This document shows, in pieces, positions 34,783 to 46,876 of a DNA stretch of 64,000 bases. The first letter of the stretch is position 1. Every line of letters starts with the position of its first letter. The position numbers and the translations under genes are program-made. The notes beneath the pieces are model-generated. The model did not search any database. It had not been told where the DNA came from and worked only from the letters and a program-made list of their open reading frames with translations. Location of the stretch: the NCBI RefSeq assembly GCF_009905375.1, contig NC_133649.1:236868201-236932200 (forward strand). The letters run 5' to 3'. The stretch comes from Apium graveolens (lineage: Eukaryota; Streptophyta; Magnoliopsida; Apiales; Apiaceae).

Positions 34783-35739
34783 TCCTTCCCCCCTTAAAAG
34801 TATTCTGTCCTCAGAATCATGCTAAGGAACAGACCACGCTATTTCTCGAGTATCTTACTTAAAAATTTCTCAGAACTCGTCAGTTTAACCATTACTCAAC
34901 AGTTTCCTATCGATATCAATTCTATCTGTTGTCCATGCAACTTGACTCAAACCTCTATTTTATACCTTTGACAACAAGGCCAACTCATTCGCAATCGTTC
35001 TATCTATCTTATTGTCTCAAAGGACTAACTTAATTTATACTAATCTGCTTTTCTCTCTAATTCTAATAATTTGTACTCATGAATGCCTCCCATTTTAAAT
35101 GGTTGTTCTACCTTACTTTCCATGTCTTTTTATGTTCGGTTAGCCTGGCCTATGATCGTTTTCAATCATATTCGAGAATCTTTAATCGATCTTTTGTACT
35201 TCCCATCTGTCTGCATCCGATATACTGAGCTCATGGCGTCTGATGCTTCGAAAATCTCTCGGCAATTGCATTTAACTCACCACTTTGTAGTATACTCCAA
35301 TTTCTTTTCAATCACTATCAAGTATATTCATCGAGCGAGAATTTCATACTATCTGAAAGGAAATATATTAATTTGAAACGGAATGAATCATAACTTTATT
35401 CAAAACCCGGTCTCTTGGTACTAATACTCATTTTGTTGTCATATCAAATTAGATATTAATATGAACTTTGATGCTCACAACATTCCATACTGAAGTCAAC
35501 ATCAATCATTCATATTAATACCACCTTTTATATCTAATAACAAAGTAAGTATAAACCAGAAACTGAGTCAAAACCTGATCTTTAGTTTCTAACTTTTCCA
35601 ATTCCTTTAACCACTTCCCAACAATCTTAATGGTATTCACTCTTTCCTTCTTATTTAAGATATCTGTCCCTAAATGGACCTGGTCTGATTGGTAGTTAAC
35701 CAAACAACCGTAGCTCATAATCAATTATAACTAGAATTC

Positions 35740-36100
35740 ATCTCTTCGAAGCTTAAAACGAAGTTGCTACCTTTCACCCTTTGCAGGAATATCTCTAGGT
35801 GTTCAGCTTGGTCTTCCTTAGTCCATGAATGGGCGAGGATTTTATCAATAAATACAATTACACTATCCAAATACTCCTGACACATTATGTTCTTTTAATC
35901 CTCAGACTTAGAACTTCTGTTAATCGATGCATAACGTCATACCTCCATTCTCTTTTTCCCCTTGACCTTTTTTGTGCTAAGCGCGAAACACTCTTTATTT
36001 CATTATTCTTTCATTCCACACTCTTGAATTTTCCTTCACTCATTACTTCATCCCTACTGGGTCATATGATATGGGGCTTTTGACACCATCTCGACTCTGT
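35740..36100 (-). pseudogene. Gypsy-H reverse transcriptase relic
   Basis: Two conserved RT pieces survive on the minus strand. Near 36098-36055 the sequence reads VEMVSKAPYHMT, the start of plant chromovirus RT. Near 35866-35763 it reads VIVFIDKILAHSWTKEDQAEHLE, where the catalytic FIDD box is FIDK. The space between is about 190 bp, far shorter than in an intact RT, so an internal deletion is implied. Confidence 0.72.
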
Positions 36101-36759
36101 GCAGTAACCGTCGAGAAATTCTTACCTCATTCCCTGAGCTAACCTTGGTAAATCATTCGTTCGAACCTCCGGGACTTCACTTTAATTTTAAAGAATTCCG
36201 ACATGAGATTCATTGTAACGTTCTTCTCTAGTAGTTCGCCACTAATACCTTTGTTTAATCTTTCCTGTTTACACGCATTCTTGGAACGAATTCCTATCTC
36301 CCATTATCGGTGCTTCACTTCATTCTCCTATCAGTTCTAGCACAACTGACGTTCACAACTTGCATTTATCCTGGATTATTTTATAAAATTTCTTTATCAT
36401 TCTTTTGATTCCACTTCTTTTCTTATTTATTTCTCCATTTCCATTATTCATTATCTCTTTTAAACATAAGGAATTTCTTTTTCTTGATAATACTAATTTG
36501 TTCATTATTAGATAGGTCAGTTCTGGAGTTAACACTGGAATAAAGGCTTTTATTTATAATATTTAAATTCTTACTAACAGACTTATTAAAATTGATCGGT
36601 ATCTATTTTTCTTAGCTTGGCTTAAATCATCATTGATCGCATATTTGGCTTTTCCCCATTTGATCAACATTCCTTTTTCCTGAGTTCACATGCAGACTTC
36701 ATTAGTCTCTATCTTACATCGAATACTTGGATTTGCGAGTTTCCCAGTATTTCACAGCA

Positions 36760-37040
36760 TCTTCCCTTAAATCGTAATTCGATATGGATGTACATTCACG
36801 TCCTTCATGGAGTATTATTACAGATGGTAACATTTTTTTGCTCTATCTTGGATCTTCAGTTCTTGCAAACGTTCTCTCCACTAATTTATAGTAGCTTCCA
36901 TTAAATCGTCATTCGATATGGGTATACATCCAAGTCCTTCCTGGAACACTATTACAGATGATGAAAATCTCCTTGTTTTGTCTTACCTCTTGAGTTCTTG
37001 AAAATACTCTTCTTGTTTATTGCAAAGGCCCATTTATCTA
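36760..37040. repeat. Tandem duplication of about 137 bp in Gypsy-H
   Basis: The segment around 36767-36840 (CATTCGATATGG-like core, then TACAGATG) recurs at 36904-36965 with scattered differences, and both are followed by a similar CTTGAGTTCTTG-like stretch. Confidence 0.6.
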
Positions 37041-37699
37041 GATAAAATCCCGCACATGTCTACAGTAACATCATGCTAATTCTACTAAACTTTCGATTTC
37101 TGCTAATACCATCACTTCCTCTACATTCCTAATTGCTTTGATTTCGGTTATGAAAATCATGTTAGAATTTGACTTAACCTAATTGGAATCGATCTCCATT
37201 TAACTAACCATTAGTTGGTAAAGTTAATCAATTAACTCTTTTAACTGAGCAATTAAACTAAGTGATGGCTAGCTAAAAGAAATCAAAGACCAATTACATA
37301 AATTCGGTTTGGTTATAACAACCTTTTAAAAAAAACGAAATCGCAATCATTTGGAGTACCATCGAGAATCTGAATAACATATGAAAGTATACCTCTTCAT
37401 TCTTAAAAGTAGGGTAATTTCTGAAAATTTGGGCAGCACTTCCCCTATACCATCAACTACCAGTCGGGCTCAAGCCGACACCATGAATTAACCAACGCAT
37501 CCACAATCATATGCACCCACTTTCATTAACCAAAATCATCAATTCACCACAATTCACATTATATCATTTTGATCAGCATCTGACTGGCATAACATATATC
37601 TTTTAAATTGGAATTGGGTCTTAAACCAACAATGATTAATATAACCATACCTTTCTCAGTTCTTTCAGAATATTACAAATTGTTATTAATGAACTTAAA

Positions 37700-38190
37700 A
37701 TTTATCTCGTTGTTTCCTCAAAAATTTGATTTCGTGATTCTTTTAATTTATTTCTGACCATTATTAATCGGTTTATCTTTTAATAACTGCGCATGGTCTT
37801 TATTATTATCGTCACAACTTGGTGGAAACTCAATCATTATATCATTATTTCTTAAAAGGTTTCACAGTCGAGTCACCATTGCTTCATCTCCACTTATGTT
37901 CCCGTATCCTGTCATTTTTTAAGGACTTTATTTCGCGATTCTCTTTAACTTATTTCTTGCCATTACTAGTTGTGTGTAGTTACTTTTAAAAATTATGCCG
38001 CATCCTTCAACGAACCACACCAATCCTCCTTCTTTGACGATACACACTCAATTTCATTAGTGAGCTTATTTATCTTTTAATAACCACGCATGGTCTTAAT
38101 TATCATCATCACAATCGGGTGAAAACTCCATCATTAGTTCGTTATTTCTTAAAAGGTCTCGCATTCGAATCACCATTACTTATATACGCA
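37700..38190. repeat. Diverged direct repeat in Gypsy-H
   Basis: About 37765-37890 and 38050-38180 share TTTATCTTTTAATAAC, GCGCATGGTCTT or CGCATGGTCTT, and TTATTTCTTAAAAGGT in the same order, offset by about 285 bp with many substitutions. Confidence 0.55.
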
Positions 38191-40587
38191 AGTTAGAGAA
38201 CCTTACAATTTCTTGAAGAACACTTTCGAAATTTGGTTGCAATTAAGATTTCTTCTATCTTAAATCTTCACGACAAATATCTTCCTGCGACGAAGGGATG
38301 CTTCACGAATTAATTGCCTGTCTGAGTCATTGTTCAGAATTCCTTTGATCTTCAATTTTCGTCCCAACACTCGTTCGCTTTGTCTGACGCACACATTTTT
38401 ACTTTCTTATTTTATAACTAATTTATTTGTTACGGTTCGCTAAACATTCATTACACATCGAAATCCTCTGATTTGAAGTGCTCGTTAACATAATCTACCA
38501 TACTGATGAGATCCTCGTAACACGAACAACTGTCTGATTTGATGTCTTTGCCACAACCGCGTTGTCGGTGTATCCATTCTTCCTTTCTTGCAAATGTCCA
38601 TCATTTATCGCCTTGAAATTATATCCACCTTCGACACGTAATTCTATCTGTCACACGGGACTATTCCATTTCTTTTGTAATCATCAAAGAACAGACTCTA
38701 TGTAAGAGGAGAGTTTGTGAATATGATTTTGATTGAAAACTTGAATAAGGAATAACAATGTAAAAAACGATTGGGAGAATCTATAAATCAGTAAATTGAA
38801 GGAAGAAGAATGAGTGAAGATTTATATGTGAATGAGACAACCATATTTGTACTTAAGATGGCCAGTCTTTCATACTATATGGCATACAACACATGATTAT
38901 GTGGCGTCCCACCCAACTCTTCATCATTTCGACAAAGCGTCATACCACAACACTGTTTGTCTCAATCAGGAATCAATAATTTGAGAAGAGAAACAATTCA
39001 GAAGGAATATAATAAAAAAAAATTGTTTTCGCCTCATATGATTTATCAACAGAAGAAGCTCATACGTATTCAAGAATCAAGAAGAACATATGTCATCATA
39101 TTAGAGGAAAGAATGTCAGTGTTGATCACCTTCCACGCTTCACCTACGTATGCCTTCCGGAATTATTCAAATGAAAGATTCACAATTTAGGTCACATTAT
39201 AACTTCAGAATGTCGTCTGGAAATGCCTCCACATTAAATGCTTTAATGATTTGATCATAATTGCGTCCTTGCGAAATTTATAACAACTGCTTCCAATTTC
39301 ATCTATGCCACATAGAATAATTATTGATCACGCAACGCCTCAACTTTATCGATAGGAAGACGATTCTTCTCCAATCATCTGGAAGATCCTTTCATTTCCT
39401 TCAATCATCCTCCGCCCATTCAAATCACGAATCTTGTTAAATTTTAATAATTTTATAAATTGGGTAAACAATATTTTAACATGTTGATTCTATTATTGAT
39501 ATGCTTAAACAAAATTTATGTTCGTCTTTCACGGAAAACTTTAAACTTTCTTCTTACTAGTGGTTCTACTTAGTCCTCCAAATTAGCAATACTGAGTCCA
39601 AATCCATTCCTCGTTTTAGATCACTTTCTGTTTATAATAACAAGAACTTAAGTAGTAATTCGACAACCAAATTGTGAAACTCATTTTATGCAAAAATCTT
39701 CTAGAAGTTGATTAAGGAAATCTTTTTCGAATTCTCATTTTAAAGTTTTGGAAATCAAATATTTGGTTGTCATTACTATATAAGTTACTTGCTATTTTTA
39801 TGATTCAATAATGAGATATCTAATTAAAGGAATGCCCATGTACGAGTCTCTCCACTTTGGAATATCCTCTATTTATCCTTGAATTCTGTTCATATTTATT
39901 AGTCGACGAAACTTTGAGGTACCGTTGTATATCATTTTATTCGCCATTCTACCACAATGCTGACATCTGGTACTGTCTTTGATATTCTCGTTGTCGTCCT
40001 GGATGTTATACTTACAACCACACATGTAATTCGACGTTCTGCTTGTAACGAAGGTCGCATCTTCTTGCTAATCTTACCTATATCTAATAAGGTAAATATC
40101 ATTCCTCGCGCAACTCCCGATAAGTGATAAAAATCTTCTCGCAACGGTGGTGCATTTACAGCTTGCAACTTTGGTCCTTCATCAGCTTCCATCAACTCAT
40201 TGCCTCCAGCGTGAAGCTCGTCCTAATACCTAATTCTAAGTTAAATCGTACTAATACTCACCTAGCTTCCCTTACACAAGTTCTCACAAGAATGAATCGC
40301 ATTATCTTCAAAACCACATGAAAAGTAGGGTAACATACCCAGTCTCCATCGATCTGCGATTCCTCATTACTGTAAGATCTGAGAACTCAATATACCTATA
40401 GCGTTGTGATATTCGCCTTACACTTTCTCAACAATCCTATCTTACCACTTCCATATCGGATCTGCTAACCCTAATTCACACTCAACTCAACTTAATATAA
40501 GTATACCTAGGGTCTTTCCTATCTTGTACAGCCTACCACTCATATTTTACCCTCACCTATTCTTATTTCAGTGACCAATAACCAGTA

Positions 40588-40599
40588 GCTCTGATGCCA
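40588..40599 (-). other. Primer-binding site of Gypsy-H
   Basis: On the minus strand TGGCATCAGAGC, close to the LTR end GGGTTGTTACA. It is the Met-tRNA complement with one change. Confidence 0.8.
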
Positions 40600-40602
40600 A
40601 CA

Positions 40603-43215
40603 TGTAACAACCCAAATCCGAGGTCAAGATTTGGTGTCACTGAACAATCTCTACATAAAATAAAATAATATTACATTAACCCCTTTGAATCCGGATCGTT
40701 TACATGTTATGGTATGAAACAAGAATCTAATCTTCTACAACTCACAACAACTAGAATACAAGTTTAAATACCTCAGTACTAATGCTCTTGTCATATTGTT
40801 CTAACATTTTCGACCTCACGCAGTGGAGATTTCTCTAACTTTTGCTGTCTATCAAAGCTATTTACTTTTATCCTTTATGTTTCTGGAAGAAATAAGAATT
40901 TACAAAGCAAGAGTGAGCCAAAAATGCCCAGCAAGTATATAATTCGAGTTTCAAGCATTAATATCAAAGGAAAATTTCTGGAAAAAATCTTTAAATAATT
41001 TTTTAAAATAATTCTATTTATTTGAAGGAGTTGAGCGAATAAACATTGGCTGTTACTAGCCTTTAATTGTAAATCCAAAAGTGACAAGCGATTACCAGAT
41101 TCATCTCCTGAATCAGGGTTTTGTCCGGTTTTTGGAATCATAAAACTTTCGAGAGAGAATGACGTTAATGGTGATCAACAACAAATTAGACTGGACACTA
41201 GTTCACACTCATACCCTGATGATAAGTCAAGATATAGTGTAGATCTATATCTCCCTATATAGATCCATTCGGGTACCCAAGCTCTATGGCCCATCTCAAG
41301 GATCCGGTTATATCCCGGTCCTTAAGATTAAAAGCACTTAATCCCACACATCACTATCCAGCCCGTGGAGTATTTTGATGTCAAATCATTTTGATTTCAA
41401 AACATCCCAATTTAGGGTTTGCAAATAACCCGAAAAAATGGGTATTTGCTCGAGAGAGCAATCGATAACATAGGAACAATAATGAATGGAACATGCATAA
41501 CAAGAGTAATTGCAGCGAAATATAAAACATTTAACTATTCTGAACTTAGAATATGAACGAAGAAATAATTACCGTATTTTAAAATAAAGTTCAGGAATAC
41601 TTGCCTTGAAAAGCTTTAACTACTATTATCGGTTGACTTTTGGATTGCCTTGAATGTTCGGCTTTATCGTCCAACCACTACCCTATCTTGGATATGATCC
41701 CACACTCAGGCCCTTCGATTGGAACTTCGTTGATCTCGACATCTAATCACTAGATCATTCCTAGTCCGATGTCGATACTCGGGTTTTCTGTCTTGGACCC
41801 AAAACAGGGAGGAAATTAGAGGAGAAAGAGGGAAGGAAGAAATAGAGAGAGAATCGAAGATGAGAGGAAGAGAGACTGTAGAGAGAGATTGAGGGAGAAA
41901 GAGATTAAAAGGGGTGAAAGAGGCGGCCGTGACAACGGGGGGGGGGGGAGTGGGGGTTTGTTAATAATAATAAAAATTTCTTCGTTTTCTGTATTTCATT
42001 TTATCCCCGATATTTCCTGTTTCCTACTGCAACTAACGTCTTTAATAAATAGTTTACGGTAACATTCATCCAGAATTTTATCATAACTTATTTAAAATTC
42101 CCGAGATAATTAAAACTAATTTTTATAAATATTTAATAATTTTAAAATCATTTTTGGAACGCGCATTCAGACCCGTATTTTACAATTTTAACGAACCAAC
42201 GTGCGGTTAAATAAAAGTCAGAAAATTTCTGAAATAATTTAAAATTCTTGAAATATTCCAAACTGAATAAAATAAAATTTTCATGATTTTTGAAGCATTT
42301 TGGAATTAAATATTGATTTTACAATTAAATGAAATCAGAAAATCATTTAAAGATAAATAATCAATAAAATATTGATTTCAAAATTTTAAAAACTCCTTAA
42401 AAATAATAAATAAAATTATGAAGCAATAAAAATAATTTTAGAAAAAATTGTAGCATTTATAAGAATAAATATTCAATAAAATCACTTTAAAACAAAATAA
42501 TGCTATACAGTTTAATAATTAATTACATAAATAAGGTTTGTATTTAACAATTACCCAAAATTAACAATAAGATGACACGCATCTAACAAACTCATCACAT
42601 ATTTTATTTATTTAATAATTTGATAATTACATTTACATATCGGATCCGAAAATAGGTTATTTAGCCGCTAAGTAACTATATGACGATACAATTTTAATAT
42701 CAGATCTGGATAATTATCAAAACAGAGCTTCCTATAAAACACTTTATAGGGAAATAAGGTAATAATATCTCTCTTTTTGAGAATACGGATTTTTATCAAT
42801 CTATAAAATGATTAGCGTATCGAAAATTTCACGCCGGGACTCGTACGGGTCAAACCGTACCCCGGATCGAAAAAGTCAAAAAAAGAAAAGTGTTCAGAAT
42901 TATCAGATTAGGTTGTAGTTGAAGTGGGACGATTTCTGATTCTAAAAAGTAATTTCATAATTATGTAAAAATAATCATTATTAATTTGATAAATCCTTAT
43001 AAAATTATATAATAATCCAAAAATTACTATAAAATACCAAAATTGTCTATATTTAATTCTGGATAATTAGAAATTAAAATATCCTAATTTTATCAAATAT
43101 CAACACCCAAATATTAATATCAATCATCAAATAATTCACCAAAATTCACATAATAATCACATAATAATTATTTATGGATAAAAAAATAATTACATAATAT
43201 TTCTCAGACGTTACA
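40603..43215 (-). repeat. 5' LTR of Gypsy-H (2613 bp)
   Basis: Partner of 32122-34782, starting TGTAACAACCCAAAT and ending ACGTTACA on the plus strand. The main size difference is a deletion of about 45 bp near 42915. Confidence 0.85.
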
Positions 43216-43497
43216 TCACTAAATCTTAAACGATATTTCTAGAATATGATGAACTCGGGAATAAGTATCTTGGGTGAAAATATGTTGAATGATGTAGAGT
43301 TGATATAGCAATATTGGTTGAGGTTTGTATCAGGGTTTGTAATATATTGAGATGTCGGATTTGCATAAATGAAGGAAAATGTAGATATTATTATTATTTA
43401 TATTAATTCAATTTTTGTGAGTATAATTTAGATATTATTATTATTTATATTAATTCAATTTTTGTGAGTATAATTTTGAGAAAAGGTTTGGATTTGA
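43216..43497 (+). repeat. 3' LTR of Gypsy-G, continued
   Basis: Sequence between the TSD of Gypsy-H and the start of Copia-D, taken as the continuation of the interrupted Gypsy-G LTR. It includes a tandem duplication of 47 bp (43382-43475, core TATTATTATTATTTAT). The end of this LTR must lie beyond Copia-D, outside the window. Confidence 0.55.
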
Positions 43498-44101
43498 TGT
43501 TAGATATATTTGATAATGTCATGTCTAATATGATTTATGTTTAGTTTTCAGATCTTACTTAAACAGGACAAATCAGTATTTAACTGAAATCAGCACTTAT
43601 ACTGAAGTCAGAACTTAAGTTATCAGTACTTAAGATTCTGGAGATATTTATCAGGAGATAATATCAGGACTTAAAGGAAACTTTCAGATAAGTAAGGCGG
43701 CTGATTAAAAGGAAAGAAGATCAAGACAAACGTAAGAAGAGATATGCATGAAGAAGGAATTATGTGAAGAATGGAATACTTGGAAGAAAAGATAACTGAT
43801 TGATATATTTTAGGAAGCAGAATTATATTCCATATCAATTAGCGATTATCTTGTACTGTGTGATATATAAACACAGACATAGGGTTTACACTATATGTGT
43901 TATCATTATCGAGAATATTATTCATTGTAACCCTAGAAGCTCTAGTGATATTTGTCCATCACTGAGAGAGGACAGTTCCATATTGTAACAGAGTTTATTA
44001 TATTAAATAAAGTCTGTTTTCTGTTACTTGAGTTCTTTAATTCGATTTTATTGTGATAAACACTGTATTCAACCCCCTTCTACAGTGTGTGTGACCAAGC
44101 A
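43498..44101 (+). repeat. 5' LTR of Copia-D (604 bp)
   Basis: Starts TGTTAGATATATTTG and ends GTGACCAAGCA just before the PBS. The TATA box is TATATAAA at 43864-43871. U3 holds CAGAACTTAAG, TATCAGTACTTAAG and TATCAGGACTTAAAG sites at 43600-43680. Confidence 0.88.
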
Positions 44102-44103
44102 AG

Positions 44104-44115
44104 TGGTATCAGAGC
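44104..44115 (+). other. Primer-binding site of Copia-D
   Basis: TGGTATCAGAGC, a perfect complement to the 3' end of plant initiator Met-tRNA, two bases after the LTR. Confidence 0.9.
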
Positions 44116-44157
44116 CCATCTGTTAACACATAAATAGCTTAAGATCCAAAAACAATC

Positions 44158-46478
44158 ATGTCTGAAGCAGAAACTCCTACCAAGCCCACCAAAACTGAAG
44201 AACCCCCAAAGACTCAAATCCATAGTCGATATGAGGCTATTAGAGTTCCCATACTAAAACCATCTGAATATTCCATATGGAAGGTGAGGATGACTATGTT
44301 TCTGGAAGCTACAGATCCAGAATATCTTGACAGAATCAATGAAGGACCTCACAAGCCAATAAAGCTCGATGTTGTAGTTGCAGGTGAAGCAGCAAAGTCT
44401 GTGCCAAAGGAGAAGAGTGATTACACTGCTGAAGATATCGCATCAATTGCTAAGGATGCTAAGGTACGACACTTGCTGCATAGTGCCATTGATAATGTAA
44501 TGTCAAACAGGGTAATTAACTGCAAGACTGCAAAGGAGATATGGGATGCCTTGGAGACAAGGTGCCAGGGAACTGATTCGATTAAGAAGAACAGGAAGAC
44601 AATACTCACTCAAGAGTATGAACACTTTGACTCAAAGCCTAATGAGTCATTAACTGATTTATACGACAGATTTGTCAAACTCTTGAATGATTTGTCACTA
44701 GTTGATAAGGAGTATGATATCGAAGATTCAAACCTTAAATTCCTGTTAGCTCTTCCTGAAAGTTGGGATTTGAAGGCAACAATTATAAGAGACAACTATA
44801 ATCTTGATGAAACAACTCTTGATGAAATTTATGGGATGCTCAAGACTCATGAACTTGAGATGGAATAAAGAAGCAAGAGGAAAAGAGGAAAGTCAAGGAC
44901 AGTTGCTCTTAAGGCTGAAGAAGAATCCCCCAAGGCAGCTACCTCAAGGAAATGCAAAGGAAAAGCGCTCATCACAAAGTCTGATACTGAGTCATCAAAT
45001 TCTGATAGTGATGATGACTCAGAAACTGAAAGCTTGCCTGAGATGGATGCTGATGAAGAGATGATGAAGCTGTATGGTATTATGGTGAAAGGAATCTGAA
45101 GGATTGCATACCTAAATTTCAGGAAGGGAAAGAAGTTTTCCGGGAAAGGTGCAAGTTCTGATAAGAAGAATTTCAGAAAATCTGAAAGCAAAGGAGGGAA
45201 GTCTGACAGAGGAGATTACATAAATGTCAAATGCTACAACTGTGGTGAGAAAGGCCACATATCTCCTGATTGCAAGAAAGTGAAGAGTGACAAAGGCAAG
45301 GCTCTTGTCACAAAGAAGAAAAGCTGGACAGACACTTCAGATTCTGAAAGTGAGGAGAACTATGCCTTGATGGCAAATATTGATATGGCAAATGCTGATA
45401 GCAGTTCTGAAGCTGCTGAGTTAAAGGTACCTCAAACTACTTATGCTTTTCATACTGATGATATTAATGAGTTGAGAAGATATCTTAAAACCATGTTCAT
45501 TAGTTATAGAGATCAAACTTTAACATGTGAAAGATTAACTTCTGAAAATCTTGCTTGTAAAAAGAGGAATGATTATTTAGAAAAAGAGTTAATCATGTTC
45601 CATCAAACTCAGAAAGATACAGATGATGCTTTCTATGTTAGGGATGAAGTAATTAAAATAAATGAATCTCTAAAAACTGAGTTAGAAAAGGAAAGAGAGA
45701 TTATCAGGACTTGGATTAACTCTGGCAGAACAACTCAGAATTTGTTAAGTAGTGGAAACTGGAAAGAGGGCTTAGGTTATGGAGATGATAAGAATGATAA
45801 AGGAACTGTAGAAATTAAGCCTATAGTTGTTAAACAAAAGCCAAAGTTAAAACCTGTTAAGTTTGTAGCTGTAAAGTCTGAAACTGAGAAATCAGAAGTT
45901 AAAGAGGAATTAACTTCTGACAAACTAAAACAGGAAAAGACAACTGAAGTAAATGTATGCTTAAGTATAAGCTGAAAGAAGTTAAGAATGTAAACAAGGT
46001 AAAGTCACCAAGGAAAAATAGGAATGGAAAGGAAGGTGTAAATAAAAGCAATGATTATAAGCCTGTTCCTAATGCTCCTAGAAAAACATGTCATAACTGT
46101 GGAAGTTCTAACCATCTGGCTTCTTTTTGCAGGAAGAATAAGAATATAAACTCCTTACCTTCAAAGTCAGGAGTTAAGAGTCAGTCTGTTACATATAGGC
46201 CACAAAATCCTTGTTTTCATTGTGGTAGTTTATGGCATTCCATTTATACTTGTAAGGAATATCATAGTTTGTACTATGATTATTATCAAATAAAACCTTC
46301 TTTAAAGAAAGTTAGCATTGTTCCTTCTAGTGTAAGTTCTGATACAAAGTCTAATAGTGTAAATGCTGATAAGAAAAATGTTAACATAAACTCTGATGCT
46401 AAATCCGCTGTAAATGTTAATAAACCTAATAAGTCCAAAGGATCCAAGCAAGTCTGGGTCGTTAAAACTAATCATTAG
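44158..46478 (+). pseudogene. Copia-D gag with three zinc knuckles
   Basis: The start at 44158 follows the PBS by 42 bp. The frame 44158-44868 holds the gag domain (YSIWKVRMTMFLEA, DALETRCQG, YGMLKTHELEME). In-frame TAA (44866) and TGA (about 45098) stops and one frameshift (about 45950) break it. The remaining frames (45280-45975 and 45957-46478) hold a coiled coil. Three CCHC boxes are complete: CYNCGEKGHISPDC near 45232, CHNCGSSNHLASFC near 46090 and CFHCGSLWHSIYTC near 46212. Gag packages element RNA into particles; three knuckles are more than the usual one in copia gag. Confidence 0.85.
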
Positions 46479-46490
46479 TGGTCTTTGTGA

Positions 46491-46876
46491 TTGCAGGGCA
46501 ACAGGAAAAATATCCTAGTTCTGGACAGTGGATGCTCAGGACATATGACTGGAAATAAAGCCCTGATATCAGACTTTGTGGAGAAAGCTGGCCCAAGTGT
46601 TTCTTATGGAGATGGCAACATTGGAAAAACATTGGGATATGGCAATATCAATCTTGGGAATGTCATCATTAAAGAAGTAGCTCTGGTCTCAAGACTTAAA
46701 CACAATCTGCTGAGTGTTAGTCAAATCTGTGACAGAGGTTATCATATGGATTTCTTTAAGAACACTGTGAAGTTCTAAACAAATCTACAGGTAAAGTTAT
46801 TCTGAAAGGATACAGGCATGGTAACATTTATGAAGCCAAGCTTTCAATAAGTACTGATGGTTCTGCAATCTGTCTG
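46491..46876 (+). pseudogene. Copia-D protease
   Basis: Aspartic protease with the active site LVLDSGCSGHMTG, then SYGDGNIGKTLGYG and LKHNLLSVSQICDRGY. It shares the frame of the last gag fragment, separated by a TAG where tryptophan would be expected (NH*WSL), and ends at a TAA (46776-46778). After a frameshift the GAG-pre-integrase start follows. Protease would process the polyprotein. Confidence 0.85.

Larger units (their letters stand above)
34783..40587 (-). pseudogene. Gypsy-H internal region, decayed gag-pol
   Basis: Begins on the right after the PBS and ends on the left at a polypurine tract (TTAAGGGGGGAAGGA on the minus strand). No frame exceeds about 100 codons. RT is recognisable at 35740-36100. 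A frame at 35724-35515 has KERVNTIKIVGKWLKELEKLE, which I cannot place. A frame at 40195-39932 lies where gag should start but is unrecognised. Two local duplications (36760-37040 and 37700-38190) lie inside. Many small indels and stops make it a relic. Confidence 0.6.
32122..43215 (-). mobile_element. Gypsy-H: decayed Ty3/gypsy element (11.1 kb)
   Basis: Minus-strand element with LTRs at 32122-34782 and 40603-43215, PBS at 40599-40588 and a polypurine tract at 34800-34783. The flanks TTACT (32117-32121) and TCACT (43216-43220) are a 5-bp TSD with one mismatch. The LTRs differ at many sites, and the right one lacks about 45 bp present near 34440-34485, so it is old. The internal 5.8 kb has no long frame; only RT fragments can be recognised. 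Confidence 0.85.

Noticed and set aside
35083..35376. Plus-strand 97-codon frame in Gypsy-H
   Set aside because: Composition is random-like, and it lies antisense to the decayed pol.
38957..39190. Plus-strand 77-codon frame
   Set aside because: No domain, AT-rich, within a dead gypsy internal region.
44104..44115. Possible tRNA gene fragment
   Set aside because: Only the 12-base primer-binding site matches; no cloverleaf follows.
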